Origin: Gammaproteobacteria bacterium 53_120_T64
Lineage (GTDB): Bacteria > Pseudomonadota > Gammaproteobacteria > Pseudomonadales > Porticoccaceae
Assembly (NCBI GenBank): GCA_002162815.1
Contig: MAAT01000062.1
Location: 1 to 64,000, forward strand
DNA length: 64,000 bases
Direction: 5' to 3'
Below are positions 24,493 to 33,964 of this stretch, in pieces. The stretch's first letter is position 1. Each line of letters opens with the position of its first letter. The translations under genes and the position numbers were made by a program. The notes beneath the pieces are model-generated. The model was not told the origin of the DNA, did not search any database, and was given only the letters and a program-made list of their open reading frames with translations.

Positions 24493-25694
24493 AACTGTAT
24501 GGTACTGATAATGTCATAAATTGGCCCCAGTACAGAAAGCATAATCCAGCCCAGCAAGACACCCATAATGACCGTCATTGCTGGCTCAATCATCAACTGT
24601 ATTTTTTCAATAAGCTCATTAACATCGCGGCTGTAAAACTCACTGATGCGCATCAGTGAAGCACCCAGGGCGCCGGTTTGTTCACCGACATTGAGCATTC
24701 TCAACACCAGCGGGGGAAAGAGTTGGGCCGATGAAAAGGCCACATAAATACTGTCACCACTGGAAATCTTTGCCTTAATCGTGGCGAACTCACCCTTAAT
24801 ATAAACATTCGATGAGGTATTTGAACTAATCGTCAAGCACTCTATAACACTAATACCCGCATCGTAGAGCAGGGCAAAGTTTTTGCTGAAGCGTGCCAAC
24901 TCTAACTTACTAATGGCCTCACCAAATACCGGCAGAGACAACTTATTGCGATCAAACCAGTACTTCGCGGCTGAGCTGCGCTTAAGGATCTGCCGCGTTG
25001 TTATAAAAACCAGCACAGGCGCGGCGATAATCAGATACCAATAGTTAACAAAAACATTCGACACGCCTATCAAGGCTCGGGTCATCAAGGGGATTTCTTG
25101 CTCCATGGAAATAATAAAACTGACCAGTTGTGGTACTAAATAAATCATTAAAAAACACACTACCGCGAGCACAATCGCACCGACAAAGAGTGGGTAGGAG
25201 ACCAGCTTCTTGGTCTTTCTTATAATGTCATCCTGCCACACTAAAATATCTCTTAGCTCAGAAAAAACGGCGGCCATATTGCCCGTTTGCTCGCCCGCCA
25301 TGACCAGGTTAATCATCAGCTCAGTAAAAATCTTGTCATGGCTTTGCATGGCCCTCGACAGTGTCTGCCCCGACGAAATATCATCCACCAAGGCACCGAG
25401 CATTTTGCGCATCAGCGGCGACGCCTCACTATCGCGCATCTCTATTAGCGCTTCGAGAATGGGAATGCCCGCTACTGCCATTTGCTCAAGATACATAAAG
25501 AGCACAATCAGGCTACGGCGGTCGACCTGCCGCTGAGGGAAAAGTGAAAAGGCCTGCTTGCTAATTTTCGCGTCTAATAAATAAAGCCCTTGCTTATCAA
25601 GACGTGCGGTAAGGTCCTCCATCCCATTCGCTTGCTGGCAACCGCGCAATTTTTTACCATTGCTGTCGATTGCACGGTAGGCATATTCAGCCAT
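24489..25694 (-). CDS. mshG: MSHA pilus platform protein MshG (PilC/GspF family)
   Basis: 401 residues. It opens MAEYAYRAIDSNGKKLRGC, as in GspF/PilC, and has two T2SSF repeat domains (about 65-190 and 270-395), each with GIPILEAL/GISVIECL-like and GEQTGNMAAVF/GEQTGALGASL motifs, plus three membrane helices. The polytopic inner-membrane protein passes ATPase motion to pilin subunits. It lies two bases downstream of mshE and overlaps mshI, so coordinated expression is certain. Confidence 0.93.
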   Translation of the reverse strand: MAEYAYRAIDSNGKKLRGCQQANGMEDLTARLDKQGLYLLDAKISKQAFSLFPQRQVDRRSLIVLFMYLEQMAVAGIPILEALIEMRDSEASPLMRKMLGALVDDISSGQTLSRAMQSHDKIFTELMINLVMAGEQTGNMAAVFSELRDILVWQDDIIRKTKKLVSYPLFVGAIVLAVVCFLMIYLVPQLVSFIISMEQEIPLMTRALIGVSNVFVNYWYLIIAAPVLVFITTRQILKRSSAAKYWFDRNKLSLPVFGEAISKLELARFSKNFALLYDAGISVIECLTISSNTSSNVYIKGEFATIKAKISSGDSIYVAFSSAQLFPPLVLRMLNVGEQTGALGASLMRISEFYSRDVNELIEKIQLMIEPAMTVIMGVLLGWIMLSVLGPIYDIISTIQL

Positions 25695-25696
25695 CT

Positions 25697-27406
25697 CTAC
25701 ATACCCAGCCGGGAGCTAAAGTCGACCACCCTCGACACCTCATCAATGGTGGTATCACCACTGCGCACTCGCGCAATCGCGTCATCGACTAAGCGTAAAA
25801 AACCCTTCGCGGTAGCCAGCTCGCTCAATTCGCGCAGTGGTGCCTGCTGCGCCACCAGCTCATCCAGATCGTCGTCCATCTTCAAGATTTCGAGGAGGGC
25901 AATGCGCCCCTTATAGCCGCGCTGACCGCATTTGTCACAGCCCCCGGCGTGGTAGATATGTTCGGGTAAGGGCTCTGTAGAATCGAGCAGCTGAATTTCT
26001 AATTCACTCGGCGCCTTGGCCACCCGACAATGCCGGCACAGCTTTCTGACGAGGCGCTGGCCCACCACACCGATAATATTGCCCGCCAGCATAGAGGAGG
26101 CGACGCCAATATCGCGCAATCGCAAAAACGCGCCCAGTGCGGAGTTGGTGTGTAGGGTTGAAAACACCTGGTGTCCGGTCATCGCCGCCCGAAAACCCAT
26201 ATTGGCCGTATCGCCATCGCGCATCTCGCCGACCAAAATAATGTCGGGGTCCTGGCGCATCAGTGAGCGAATACCCCCGGCAAAATCCATTTTTACCGCA
26301 GAATTGAGGGAAGACTGGCGAATCATCGGTATCGGATACTCCACCGGATCCTCCAGCGTCATAATATTGACCGATTCGTCATTGAGGTAATTCAACAGAG
26401 AATAAAGGGTGGTGGTTTTACCACTGCCAGTGGGCCCGGTCACCAAAATAAGACCTTCGGGGCGCGCCATCATCAACTTGAACATATTGCGCTGGTAGTC
26501 GCTAATATCCAGTTCGTCGAGGGGCACAATCGCTTTACTTCTATCGAGAATACGCAACACCACATTTTCGCCATGCAGAGTGGGCTGTGAGGCAATGCGA
26601 AAATCGATTGGGTGGCCGGTAATTTTCAAGGAGATATGCCCGTCCTGGGGCGCTCTCACCTCGGCGATATTCATACCGGCTAGCACTTTTAAACGCACTA
26701 CAATGGCCGGCCAATACTTTTTATGCAGGCTTCTGACCTGCCGCAACACGCCATCGATGCGATAGCGCACCCGTAGAAAGCCCTCTTCCGGCTCGAAGTG
26801 AATATCCGAAGCGTCCTGCTTCACCGCATCGGTGAGAAAGGCATCCACCAGCCGCACCGTTGGGTGACTGTATTCCTTACCCTCCTGCTCAGAGCTGCGA
26901 ACATCAAATTCGCCGGTCTCAATTTCATGGAGAATACCGTCAATAGACAATTCAAAACCATAAAAATGATCAATGGCAAACATCACCTCCTGCTCACTGG
27001 CGAGTAGGGGCTCGACATGAACACCCTCGGGCAGTGCCGCCGTGACCCGGTCAATGGTCAAAATATCAAAGGTGTCCGGCATCGCCAGCAGTAATTTTTT
27101 CTGGTCGATGATATAGCTCACCGGCATCACTTTGAGCTTTACCGCCAGTGACTTGTCGATCAATTTGATGGCGTCGGAGTCGGGAATTACTTCGCGTAAA
27201 TTGACGCTATCCTGACCCAGGTGCTCACCGAGTGCTTCCTTGAGTACCGACTCGGTAAGAAAGCCCAGCTGTACCAGAACGGCGCCGAGACGCTCACCGG
27301 AGCGTTTTTGTTCGAGTATGGCGATCGATAATTGGTCGGCACTAATGACCCCGCTATCAATTAATTGATCACCAATTCTTTTTCTTGGCTGAATAGGGCT
27401 ATTCAT
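25697..27406 (-). CDS. mshE: MSHA pilus extension ATPase MshE with c-di-GMP-type MshEN domain
   Basis: 569 residues. Residues 10-35 (R10-I-G...L-I-x-x-G-V-I...L...Q33) and 39-64 (R39-L-G...L-V-x-x-G-F-L...L) form the tandem 24-residue motifs that bind c-di-GMP in Vibrio MshE; the second has His where the last Gln is expected. The GspE/PilB ATPase core has Walker A GPTGSGKT (324-331), an Asp-box GEMRDGDTA, a Walker B segment and the C-terminal tetracysteine zinc site (CRHC...CDKC). It powers pilus extension in the cytoplasm. Its ATG overlaps the mshN stop by four bases. Confidence 0.94.
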   Translation of the reverse strand: MNSPIQPRKRIGDQLIDSGVISADQLSIAILEQKRSGERLGAVLVQLGFLTESVLKEALGEHLGQDSVNLREVIPDSDAIKLIDKSLAVKLKVMPVSYIIDQKKLLLAMPDTFDILTIDRVTAALPEGVHVEPLLASEQEVMFAIDHFYGFELSIDGILHEIETGEFDVRSSEQEGKEYSHPTVRLVDAFLTDAVKQDASDIHFEPEEGFLRVRYRIDGVLRQVRSLHKKYWPAIVVRLKVLAGMNIAEVRAPQDGHISLKITGHPIDFRIASQPTLHGENVVLRILDRSKAIVPLDELDISDYQRNMFKLMMARPEGLILVTGPTGSGKTTTLYSLLNYLNDESVNIMTLEDPVEYPIPMIRQSSLNSAVKMDFAGGIRSLMRQDPDIILVGEMRDGDTANMGFRAAMTGHQVFSTLHTNSALGAFLRLRDIGVASSMLAGNIIGVVGQRLVRKLCRHCRVAKAPSELEIQLLDSTEPLPEHIYHAGGCDKCGQRGYKGRIALLEILKMDDDLDELVAQQAPLRELSELATAKGFLRLVDDAIARVRSGDTTIDEVSRVVDFSSRLGM

Positions 27407-28953
27407 CCTTGAGTCGCCTTTAATACAGCGATCCGCGACAACACGACGCTGCGCTCAAAATGCGCATTGAATGTTCTCTCTAGCTCCAGGGCTTGGCGAT
27501 AAAATTGTAGAGCCAATTTTGGTTTCAGCATCTGATCGAGACAAATGGCCAGGTTGTAGGCGTAATCTGCATTTTTAGCGTCGCGGCTAAAGGCATCAAA
27601 ATAGGCCTCTTGCGCGGCGCCCCACTCGCGCCGTTTTAAGTAATAATTACCGAGGCTAGCGTGTAAAAACGCCTGGGCGGGGTTCTCCTCGATCAGTTGT
27701 TGCAAGCCACTGCCAATACTGAGAGAGGATGAACTGGCAAGGCCCAACAAACCCGCCCGGGCTCTAAGGTGTTGTGGGTTCACCACTAGTACCTGGCGAT
27801 AAAACAATTGTGCCTGCTGATGTTGCCCCTGCATCACCAATACATTTGCCATGCCCAATAGGGCGGTAACATTAGCCGGTGACGTTTTGAGTACAGCACT
27901 GAAACCGACCTCGGCACGGTGTAACTGGCCACCGTGTAATGCCTCCTCGGCAAGCCGCAACTGCTCATTACGTTTTTCGGGAATGCGCCGTTTATGAATC
28001 TGAATACCAGAAAAGCCGACTTGCGATGCTGTTACCGCATCTTGCGCTGGCTCGGGCTCAGTCCTTAAGGCCCGAGGGTTACTGGCCACTGCCAACTCGG
28101 GACGCTGTTTCGCACTGGACTGCGCGGTATTCGACTCTTCGTTCTGTTTGTTACTCGGCACCTTAACCGACACTTGACTCTGCTCAGCAAGGCTCGGGGC
28201 GGGATTTTCCTGAGCGGCTGGCCTTTCAACTTCATCAGGGCTTGGACTCACCGTTATAACAGCTGCTTTGGCAGTGCCCTCAGCGGGCAAGCTCGCATTG
28301 TTGACCCCTGCTGCCCCATTACGGGTAGTAACATCACCGGCAACAGCTAGTGCGCCAACAGGCGTGGCGGGGCTACTCATTTTTTGTACCCCCACGGCCT
28401 TTGGTGGGGCTAGTGAATATTCGTTGGCTAGAAAAAAGACATACGCCATAACAGCCAACGACACCAAGCAGAGTAAAACTAAAGCAATCACCAGCGGCCG
28501 TTTTTCCTTCAGTCCGCCACGGTTGCGAAATACCGCATTTGCCGAATGCGCTGAATCGATGTTGACACGGGTACCCAGTGCCGGCCGCTCGAGTACAGGT
28601 GAAGAGTCCGCAGAGGGCTGCGCCTCTAAGGGTAAGGGCGGATTACTGGTGGCGTCACTCGAGCTAACATCGCGAGGCACATCGCTGGCCACTAATCCAG
28701 CAGCTGTTTCACTCTGTAGCGAGGCAGTCAGCGCTGGCCTGCTATCTGCGCTGATATCCTCCGACACTAACGCCGTAGGCTCCTCTTCTGCCGGCACCGC
28801 AAGCTCTAAATCGAGCTCTAACTCCAGTTCCAGCGCTTCTTCATTTTCATTGAGCGGTAACGTGTCGTGATCATCAAGCTCGCTCTGCTCACCCGCTGCC
28901 CTCACTTGCCGCTGTTTTTGCGCTTCTTTTAATGCATCCAGTAATAAACTCAA
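27403..28953 (-). CDS. mshN: MSHA biogenesis protein MshN (TPR protein)
   Basis: 516 residues. It starts MSLLLDALKEAQKQR, the conserved cytoplasmic tip of MshN/GspB-like proteins. A strongly acidic Glu/Leu stretch follows, then a membrane helix (about 155-178, LVIALVLLCLVSLAVMAYVF), a long low-complexity Ala/Pro/Ser-rich periplasmic linker, and C-terminal TPR repeats (about 335-510). TPR proteins at this place help secretin insertion or stability, like PilF/PilW. It starts five bases after the mshL stop. Confidence 0.85.
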   Translation of the reverse strand: MSLLLDALKEAQKQRQVRAAGEQSELDDHDTLPLNENEEALELELELDLELAVPAEEEPTALVSEDISADSRPALTASLQSETAAGLVASDVPRDVSSSDATSNPPLPLEAQPSADSSPVLERPALGTRVNIDSAHSANAVFRNRGGLKEKRPLVIALVLLCLVSLAVMAYVFFLANEYSLAPPKAVGVQKMSSPATPVGALAVAGDVTTRNGAAGVNNASLPAEGTAKAAVITVSPSPDEVERPAAQENPAPSLAEQSQVSVKVPSNKQNEESNTAQSSAKQRPELAVASNPRALRTEPEPAQDAVTASQVGFSGIQIHKRRIPEKRNEQLRLAEEALHGGQLHRAEVGFSAVLKTSPANVTALLGMANVLVMQGQHQQAQLFYRQVLVVNPQHLRARAGLLGLASSSSLSIGSGLQQLIEENPAQAFLHASLGNYYLKRREWGAAQEAYFDAFSRDAKNADYAYNLAICLDQMLKPKLALQFYRQALELERTFNAHFERSVVLSRIAVLKATQG

Positions 28954-28958
28954 GACCG

Positions 28959-30650
28959 CTACTCCGCGCCATCCGCAGTAAGATTGCGGGGTAGAAATTG
29001 CTGGAAGGGCGACAGCGCTTTGCTCTTTAAACTCGCCTGCTCAATAATCACCGGGCGAATAAAAATGATCAATTCAGACTTGGTGTAATTCCTGCTTTTT
29101 AAACTAAACAACTCACCAATGTAGGGCAGTTTAGACAGCCCCGGCACACCCGAAGAATTATCCGCCTGGATATCCTGCATCAAGCCGCCAATCACCGCCG
29201 TATCGCCGCCATTGATTTTCATCATCGACTCCATTTCACGCACCGATATTTCTGGAATCAAACTCTCCACCTCAGACGCTGCCAAAGCCGGGTTGGGATC
29301 TTGCACAAAGCGTAACACCCGCGATATTGTCGGCCTGACATTCAAGATCACCTCGTCCCGCTTGGAAATGTGAGGCGTCACACTCATCACCAGTCCCACT
29401 GGTACCGTATGGATGTCAGAGGTAAACGTTCTGTTGATAAAGTTATCCTGCACATCTTCCTCAACATCGATGGAAAAATAAACGAGGTTATCGACCACCT
29501 TGAGCAGGGCTGTTTGATTATTCAGCACCATCAGCTTTGGTGTGGAGAGCACCTTGGTATTGCCAAATTCACTCAGTAACTTCACCGTGGCACTAATATC
29601 GTGCTTGCCATTGCTGCTATAGCTCAAGGTGGAAACGGGAGCCTGTGCTAAATTCGAGCCAATCAAGTCCTGTACAAAACTAAAACCGCTGGCGCCCGAC
29701 TGCACCAAACGAGACCAGTCGACCCCCGCCTGATAGGCGTCATTTAATTGCACCTCGACAATGCTCGCTTCAATCAGTACCTGGCGCTGAGCGCCATCGA
29801 GCACGCGGTCTAAGAATATTTGGACTTGCCGGTGTTGCTTGCGGGTCGCCTTAATCGTCAACAGACCACTTTCCGAGTTTACGATCACACTAGAAGCTGG
29901 CCGAGACGTGGCATCATCCGTTTCAGACGCTTGCTCAGATGAACTCGCCTGCGGCGGTGAATTATCCGTATAAGCGGAACCCGTGCTATTGCCACCATTT
30001 AAAATGGCAGCAACATTCTCGGTTAAGGTGCGCCAAAAATTATTGTTCGAGGTATTTCGAATGATCGTATTTGAACTGTTATCACCCGAACTCCCCGAGT
30101 TTGAGCTACCCGTATCCGCGCCTACCCCAGTGGTCGCCACCTCTGTCGAAATCGACACATTGGAACTACTCGAGCGCCCCATATTCAGATAGGCCACATC
30201 GTAGTAAGCAAAATAGGGCCTATCGCGCTGAATCACCAGCACCCCATTGTTCAATTGGTAGCGAATATCCGATAAATTGACGAGGCGATCCAGTATTTGG
30301 AACAGGCTTTTGTCGACTGCATTTAAGGTGATACTGCCGCTAATATCCGAGGCAATATCGACATCAATTTCAGCATCACGGCTTAAGGCAAATAGCAGCT
30401 CGCGAAGGTTAACGTTGTTAACCACCACAGAGTAAACGGCATCCGACAACGGTGCATCGTCTTGCTCGCCGCCAACCTCACGCGCCGAAGCGACTTGCGG
30501 ATGCAGTAAAACAGGGGCTGGCACATCACCTAGCGCCACAGTGGGGGTGGCATTAATATGGTGATCCGACATCGCTATTGGTGTTGGCGCACAGGCCGCA
30601 ACGAGCCAGGTTGTCGCCACTGCGACACTGAGCCATATAATTTTTTTCAT
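28959..30650 (-). CDS. mshL: MSHA outer-membrane secretin MshL (lipoprotein)
   Basis: 563 residues from ATG 30650 (MKKIIWLSVAVATTWLVAAC), a lipoprotein signal with lipobox VAAC; ATG 30662 is possible, while the longer frame to 30737 lacks sense. Domains: STN (about 70-130, LLFALSRDAEIDVDIASDI), a Ser/Asn-rich linker, an N-domain (RQVLIEASIVEVQLNDAYQA) and the secretin channel domain (VPVGLVMSVTPHIS; VIGGLMQDIQAD; LPYIGELF). It forms the outer-membrane ring through which the pilus passes and is first in the operon. Confidence 0.92.
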   Translation of the reverse strand: MKKIIWLSVAVATTWLVAACAPTPIAMSDHHINATPTVALGDVPAPVLLHPQVASAREVGGEQDDAPLSDAVYSVVVNNVNLRELLFALSRDAEIDVDIASDISGSITLNAVDKSLFQILDRLVNLSDIRYQLNNGVLVIQRDRPYFAYYDVAYLNMGRSSSSNVSISTEVATTGVGADTGSSNSGSSGDNSSNTIIRNTSNNNFWRTLTENVAAILNGGNSTGSAYTDNSPPQASSSEQASETDDATSRPASSVIVNSESGLLTIKATRKQHRQVQIFLDRVLDGAQRQVLIEASIVEVQLNDAYQAGVDWSRLVQSGASGFSFVQDLIGSNLAQAPVSTLSYSSNGKHDISATVKLLSEFGNTKVLSTPKLMVLNNQTALLKVVDNLVYFSIDVEEDVQDNFINRTFTSDIHTVPVGLVMSVTPHISKRDEVILNVRPTISRVLRFVQDPNPALAASEVESLIPEISVREMESMMKINGGDTAVIGGLMQDIQADNSSGVPGLSKLPYIGELFSLKSRNYTKSELIIFIRPVIIEQASLKSKALSPFQQFLPRNLTADGAE

Positions 30651-31072
30651 GATATTGAGCATTGTCTTTGTTATATACATTGAATAAAGCTGATCTCCAG
30701 AGCTGAATACAAGGCGGGGCAGAGCCTCTTTTCCCATCGTTTATTGACAGTCATTGCACGCAGTCAAGCACCCCGCTCATCACCTCTTCTCGCCTTTTGT
30801 CTGCTGGAGCCAATGCTAATTAAATCGCCTCTTAAATTCTGTGGAACAGGTCTCCCTGCTAGCATTACTGTGAGCAAACAAAGACTTGCCATAACAATGC
30901 GACAGAGAGCTCAAGACTATCGAGCACCATCACAAGCAAGCTCTAAACTCAGCCGAGCAAGGCGTGGACATAAAAGCGGATTTGCGGACTTTACTGGAGC
31001 TCTGTGGCAGTATCCCACACAGCCAGCGCTCGGTGCTTGCTGCCCAAGTCCCCCCCCGGAACCCGCTCCCCT
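30651..31072. promoter_or_regulatory. Divergent intergenic region between mshL and the AddB-like gene
   Basis: 422 bases. The mshL side (30651-30760) is AT-rich and should hold the pilus operon promoter; TATATA on the minus strand near 30672 is a weak -10 candidate without a good -35. The right part (30895-31092) is open in one plus-strand frame and looks protein-like (ELKTIEHHHKQALNSAEQGV near the beginning, PLPYAQRLF at the end), but has no ATG; GTG 30964 is the only usual start. It may be a short gene or a remnant; see findings. Confidence 0.4.
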
Positions 31073-33898
31073 ATGCCCAACGCCTTTTTTAATATCGCGC
31101 CCTTGATCGCCAGCATTACGGCCGGGCATTTAATCCTCACACCCAACTACCGCCTGGCTCGACACATTACCCAGGCCTGGGGCCAGCACTGCGCTGCACA
31201 GGGGCTGCAGACCTGGCGTCAACCCTTGGTCATGGCCCTTGATGCCTGGCTCGCGAGCTGTTGGGAGGAACTGATTGAAAGCGCTGACCTCGCCCTACTC
31301 GCCCCTCCCCGCGCCGTCATCGATAAACACGGCGAACAACTGCTTTGGCAGGCGAGTATTCGCCAAGACGACTTGCTGCCAGTGACCGCCGACACCGCCT
31401 CGCTGGCAGAACTGGCCATGCAAACCTGGCAGCAGCTACAGCGTTGCCGAGTGCCGCTGAATGAACTGGCCGACAGCCACCATCCCGGCACCGCCTCCTT
31501 GCTACGCTGGCTCGAGACCTTTAAACAAGGCCTTGAGCAACGACAACTCCTCACCTGGGAGCAGGCTCAGGGCCTGATTGCGCAAGCCTACAAGGACGGT
31601 GATTTTCCCGGTTACAAGGCCATACGACTGGTCGGTTTTCAAACACTCGCGGCTTTACAGCAAGATATTATCGATGCCGCCACAAGCGATATCGCCCACT
31701 ACCAAGTGCCAGCGCAACCCGCCCATATCACCATCCACAGGGCGCACGATCAAAAGAGCGAAATCAGCGCCGCCGCCCAATGGGCCAAGGTACAGCATGA
31801 GGCCAATCCCGAGCAGCGTATCGGCATCGTTTTTGGCAATCTCGCCAAGTCCCAGCAGCAGGTGTCGCGCATTTTTCATGACACCTTCGTCGCCAGCCAC
31901 TGCCTACCCAGCAACGAACGCGGCATTGCCCCCTTCAACTTCTCGGCCGGCAGCCCTCTAGGCCGCAGCCCCCTGCTCGAAAGCGCCTTTAGCTTGCTGG
32001 CTGTACAAAACCATGCGCTGCCACTGGAGCGCTGGTGCCAGCTGCTCGGCGATCCTTTTTGGGGTGCCAGCAAGGCCCAAGCCGAGGCCACTGACACCGA
32101 GCAATTACAGACCCGCGTGGCGAATCATCATTTGATTGCCCGTGCCCACTGCGAACTGCTACTGCGCGATAGCAATCAACTGATGCACTCGCCAGCGGCC
32201 TTTCGCGCCTATCTCGCCGAGGCCGAAAGACAAAGCCAGAACACAGCGCCCGACAGTGAAAAACCAGCCCCAGAACCTCCCTCAGCAGAAGCCTATCCAT
32301 CACTGGCCACGGCTTGGCAAGCGATCGCCGAGCGCGTGCGCCGCCAACCCCAAAGCGCTAGCTTTTGTTATTGGGCCCAGGAGTTCGCCCAACGTCTCGA
32401 GCTTCTCGGTTGGCCCGGCCCCCGCGCACTTGACAGCATCGAGTACCAGCAATACCAGAACTACGTAAGCCTGCTTGAAGACTTCGCCAGCCTCGATACG
32501 AGTGCCCCACCACTGGCCGCCAGCGCGGCGCTGACACAGCTCACACGCATGGCTCAAGCCACGATCTTTCAGGCGCAAAGTCACGATAGCCCGGTACAGG
32601 TATTGGGCCTGTTGGAGGCTGCCGGCTTGGCCTTCGACCAACTGTGGATAGCCGGTATGGACGACAGGCAGTGGCCCCAGCCCACCTCCCTCAGCCCTTT
32701 GCTCCCCGTCGATGTACAACAGCGCTACCAGCTACCCCGCAGCAGTGCCCAACAGGAGCTGGACCTCGCCAGACAACTGCTAGAGGGCTTTCAACACAAC
32801 AGCCCTCAGCTTATTTTCAGCTACGCGGCACAGGACGGCGATACCGAACTTGAGGCCTCGCGCCTGCTGCCCGAGCCCAGTCTTGTCCCACCGACCTCGA
32901 CAGTGCCGCTCGCCCCCTGCCCTCACCCCCTCTACGCCGCGTTGCCGCCAGTAGCGCTGCAAAAGATAGACGCCACCAAGGGGCCAGCGCTGCAGACCGA
33001 CGGGCAAAGCATTCGCGGCGGCACCGCGATTCTACAAGCCCAGGCGGGTAGCCCCTTTAATGCCTTCGCCATCTGGCGCCTCGGCGCCCAAGCACTGGCC
33101 CAACCCAGCAGTGGCCTGTCGGCCATTGAGCGCGGCAATCTGGTGCATCGCTGTCTGGAATTATTCTGGACCCGCTTTCATGATCAGGCCGCTGTTAAAG
33201 CGCTGGATAGCAGCGCTCTCGAGCAGGCAATTGGCGAGGTTATCGCCGAGGCAATGCGCCCGCTACAGCAAAGTCGCAGCGATATACTCGGGCCGCGCTT
33301 TGCCGCCATCGAGGCCCGGCGCCTGCAGCAACTGCTACAACAGTGGCTCGATATCGAGCTGCAGCGCCAGAGTTTTCGCGTAATAGCCCCGGAAAAACAA
33401 CTCACAATGTCGATCGGTGGCCTGCCCCTCAAGCTGCGTATCGACCGCATCGACCGGCTCGAAGATAATCGTGTGGTACTTATCGATTACAAAACCGGCG
33501 CCACCAATATCCATTGCTGGGCCGGAGAGAGGTTGGAGGAACCCCAGCTGCCGCTCTATGCACTGGCCCTACCCGAGCAAGTGGGCGCGCTTTGTTTCGG
33601 GCAAATATCGACCGCAAAAAGTGTTGTCGCCAAGGGCGTGAGTGACACCCCAGAGCTGATTCCCGGCCTGCAGCCGCTGGCGAAAATCAATTTCGACGAC
33701 TGGCAAAGTTGCCTCGAGGTCTGGCGTGAGCAGCTCGAGACGCTGGCCGAAGAGTTTCTCGACGGCCAGGCAGAGGTGGCCTTTTACACCAGTGCTGCCC
33801 TGCGCTACCAGAGCCACCTCTACCCCTTAAATCGCTGGCCCGAGATTGCCCAACGCGGCAACGCTGCCGACGACCTCGATGCTGAACTCGACGTTTAG
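31073..33898 (+). CDS. AddB-like PD-(D/E)XK nuclease, probable DNA repair protein (TIGR03623 type)
   Basis: 941 residues from ATG 31073 (MPNAFFNIAPLIASI); the frame to 31004 adds non-family sequence. It has the plan of AddB: an inactivated helicase-like N-terminus (HLILTPNYRLARHITQAW replaces a Walker A) and a C-terminal nuclease with GNLVHRCLELFW and the catalytic VVLIDYKTGAT. The four cysteines that hold the Fe-S cluster in Bacillus AddB are not seen around the nuclease domain. Its partner is the UvrD-like helicase encoded 66 bases downstream; together they should process double-strand ends like RecBCD/AddAB. Confidence 0.88.
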   Translation: MPNAFFNIAPLIASITAGHLILTPNYRLARHITQAWGQHCAAQGLQTWRQPLVMALDAWLASCWEELIESADLALLAPPRAVIDKHGEQLLWQASIRQDDLLPVTADTASLAELAMQTWQQLQRCRVPLNELADSHHPGTASLLRWLETFKQGLEQRQLLTWEQAQGLIAQAYKDGDFPGYKAIRLVGFQTLAALQQDIIDAATSDIAHYQVPAQPAHITIHRAHDQKSEISAAAQWAKVQHEANPEQRIGIVFGNLAKSQQQVSRIFHDTFVASHCLPSNERGIAPFNFSAGSPLGRSPLLESAFSLLAVQNHALPLERWCQLLGDPFWGASKAQAEATDTEQLQTRVANHHLIARAHCELLLRDSNQLMHSPAAFRAYLAEAERQSQNTAPDSEKPAPEPPSAEAYPSLATAWQAIAERVRRQPQSASFCYWAQEFAQRLELLGWPGPRALDSIEYQQYQNYVSLLEDFASLDTSAPPLAASAALTQLTRMAQATIFQAQSHDSPVQVLGLLEAAGLAFDQLWIAGMDDRQWPQPTSLSPLLPVDVQQRYQLPRSSAQQELDLARQLLEGFQHNSPQLIFSYAAQDGDTELEASRLLPEPSLVPPTSTVPLAPCPHPLYAALPPVALQKIDATKGPALQTDGQSIRGGTAILQAQAGSPFNAFAIWRLGAQALAQPSSGLSAIERGNLVHRCLELFWTRFHDQAAVKALDSSALEQAIGEVIAEAMRPLQQSRSDILGPRFAAIEARRLQQLLQQWLDIELQRQSFRVIAPEKQLTMSIGGLPLKLRIDRIDRLEDNRVVLIDYKTGATNIHCWAGERLEEPQLPLYALALPEQVGALCFGQISTAKSVVAKGVSDTPELIPGLQPLAKINFDDWQSCLEVWREQLETLAEEFLDGQAEVAFYTSAALRYQSHLYPLNRWPEIAQRGNAADDLDAELDV

Positions 33899-33964
33899 CT
33901 CGGCTAACATCCCGGCTAATTACCCCCATTAATCACCCCGCCACGACGAACGAAGACCTTAAAC

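Noticed and set aside
30744-31106. 120-residue plus-strand ORF upstream of the AddB-like gene
   Set aside because: Composition is not protein-like (Pro/Ser/Arg-rich) and another frame of the same stretch looks better; it also overlaps the start of the AddB-like gene.
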